Positions 63,859 to 64,000 of a stretch of DNA of 64,000 nt are shown in pieces; position 1 is the stretch's first letter, and every line of letters starts with the position of its first letter. The notes below the pieces were generated by a model. That model saw nothing but the letters and a program-made list of their open reading frames with translations. It did no database searches and was not told the origin of the DNA. The stretch spans positions 338,320-402,319 of the forward strand of contig NZ_PYAW01000005.1 in the NCBI RefSeq assembly GCF_003014755.1. The letters run 5' to 3'. A program made the translations under genes and the position numbers. The DNA comes from Chitinophaga niastensis. Lineage in GTDB: Bacteria; Bacteroidota; Bacteroidia; Chitinophagales; Chitinophagaceae.

Positions 63859-64000
63859 TTACATGTTGGCCTGTATTTTCTTTTCCAGTACGGATTTAGG
63901 CACAGCGCCTACCTGTTTGTCTACAACCTGACCACCTTTTACAAACAGGATAGCCGGGATGCTGGTGATACCGTAGTTTACGGATAATTGTGGATTCTGA
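63859..64000 (-). CDS. trxA: Thioredoxin, 3' part
   Basis: The last 46 codons of a thioredoxin run off the window end. They include the cis-proline loop (GITSIPAILFVKGG), the central strands and the final helix (KSVLEKKIQAN). The CGPC active site lies beyond the edge and was not seen. Thioredoxin supplies electrons to reductases, including enzymes such as the free methionine sulfoxide reductase found in this window. A terminator follows. Confidence 0.88.
   Translation of the reverse strand, partial: QNPQLSVNYGITSIPAILFVKGGQVVDKQVGAVPKSVLEKKIQANM

Noticed and set aside
63678..63899. 73-residue plus-strand frame between the M43 and thioredoxin genes
   Set aside because: It crosses a terminator and the 3' end of the thioredoxin gene on the other strand.
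1..64000. tRNA or rRNA genes
   Set aside because: The gaps between genes were scanned by eye and no cloverleaf or rRNA sequence was found; a tRNAscan or Infernal run would settle this.

Overview
The window looks like chromosomal DNA of a Bacteroidota member, most likely a Chitinophaga or close relative in the Chitinophagaceae. Signs are type IX secretion (T9SS) sorting domains, a gliding-associated C-terminal domain, a large double-GH18 chitinase, futalosine-pathway menaquinone synthesis, a BshC enzyme, and -7 boxes of the form TAnnTTTG. Genus is inferred from gene content only.

Region 1 (1-19351) is a capsule/exopolysaccharide locus on the + strand. It holds a Wza-like export protein (cut by the window start), a Wzc-like tyrosine kinase/co-polymerase, a UDP-sugar dehydrogenase, an epimerase, hexapeptide acyltransferases, a Wzx flippase, an ATP-grasp enzyme, a Wzy-like polymerase, three GT4 glycosyltransferases, a secreted beta-helix protein, a second epimerase, a WecA/WbpL-type initiating transferase, a NeuD-like acetyltransferase and a T9SS adhesin-like protein. 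A PHP-type tyrosine phosphatase on the opposite strand closes it. Most genes overlap or nearly touch, so this is probably one long operon: sugars are activated and modified, assembled on undecaprenyl phosphate, flipped, polymerised and exported under kinase/phosphatase control.

Region 2 (19395-28453) holds a free methionine-(R)-sulfoxide reductase, a 1452-residue chitinase, an isopentenyl diphosphate isomerase beside a class I terpene synthase, a frameshifted DUF2157-like membrane gene and a TMEM175-type channel. Region 3 (28666-35192) is a TolC/adaptor/RND efflux operon ending in a methyltransferase. Region 4 (35483-49370) carries a D-2-hydroxyacid dehydrogenase-like FAD/Fe-S protein, a DUF72 protein, glgA-glgC-GH130, a GT4 transferase, bshC and a FUSC transporter. 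Region 5 (49844-64000) has smc, a DUF4259 protein, a nucleoside transporter, a cytochrome-c dehydrogenase lipoprotein, a GltB-like FMN protein, a DUF192 lipoprotein, mqnE, an M43 metalloprotease and the 3' end of a thioredoxin gene.

The most unusual feature lies between genes. At least five long, near-perfect inverted repeats occupy gene gaps (arms up to 106 bp with one mismatch). Their arms are built from GATT words spaced 9 nt apart. A second family uses TTAGC words every 7 nt and a third uses GTAATTC words every 7 nt just before start codons. Within one copy the two arms match each other, yet the arms differ between copies, so the arms seem to change together.
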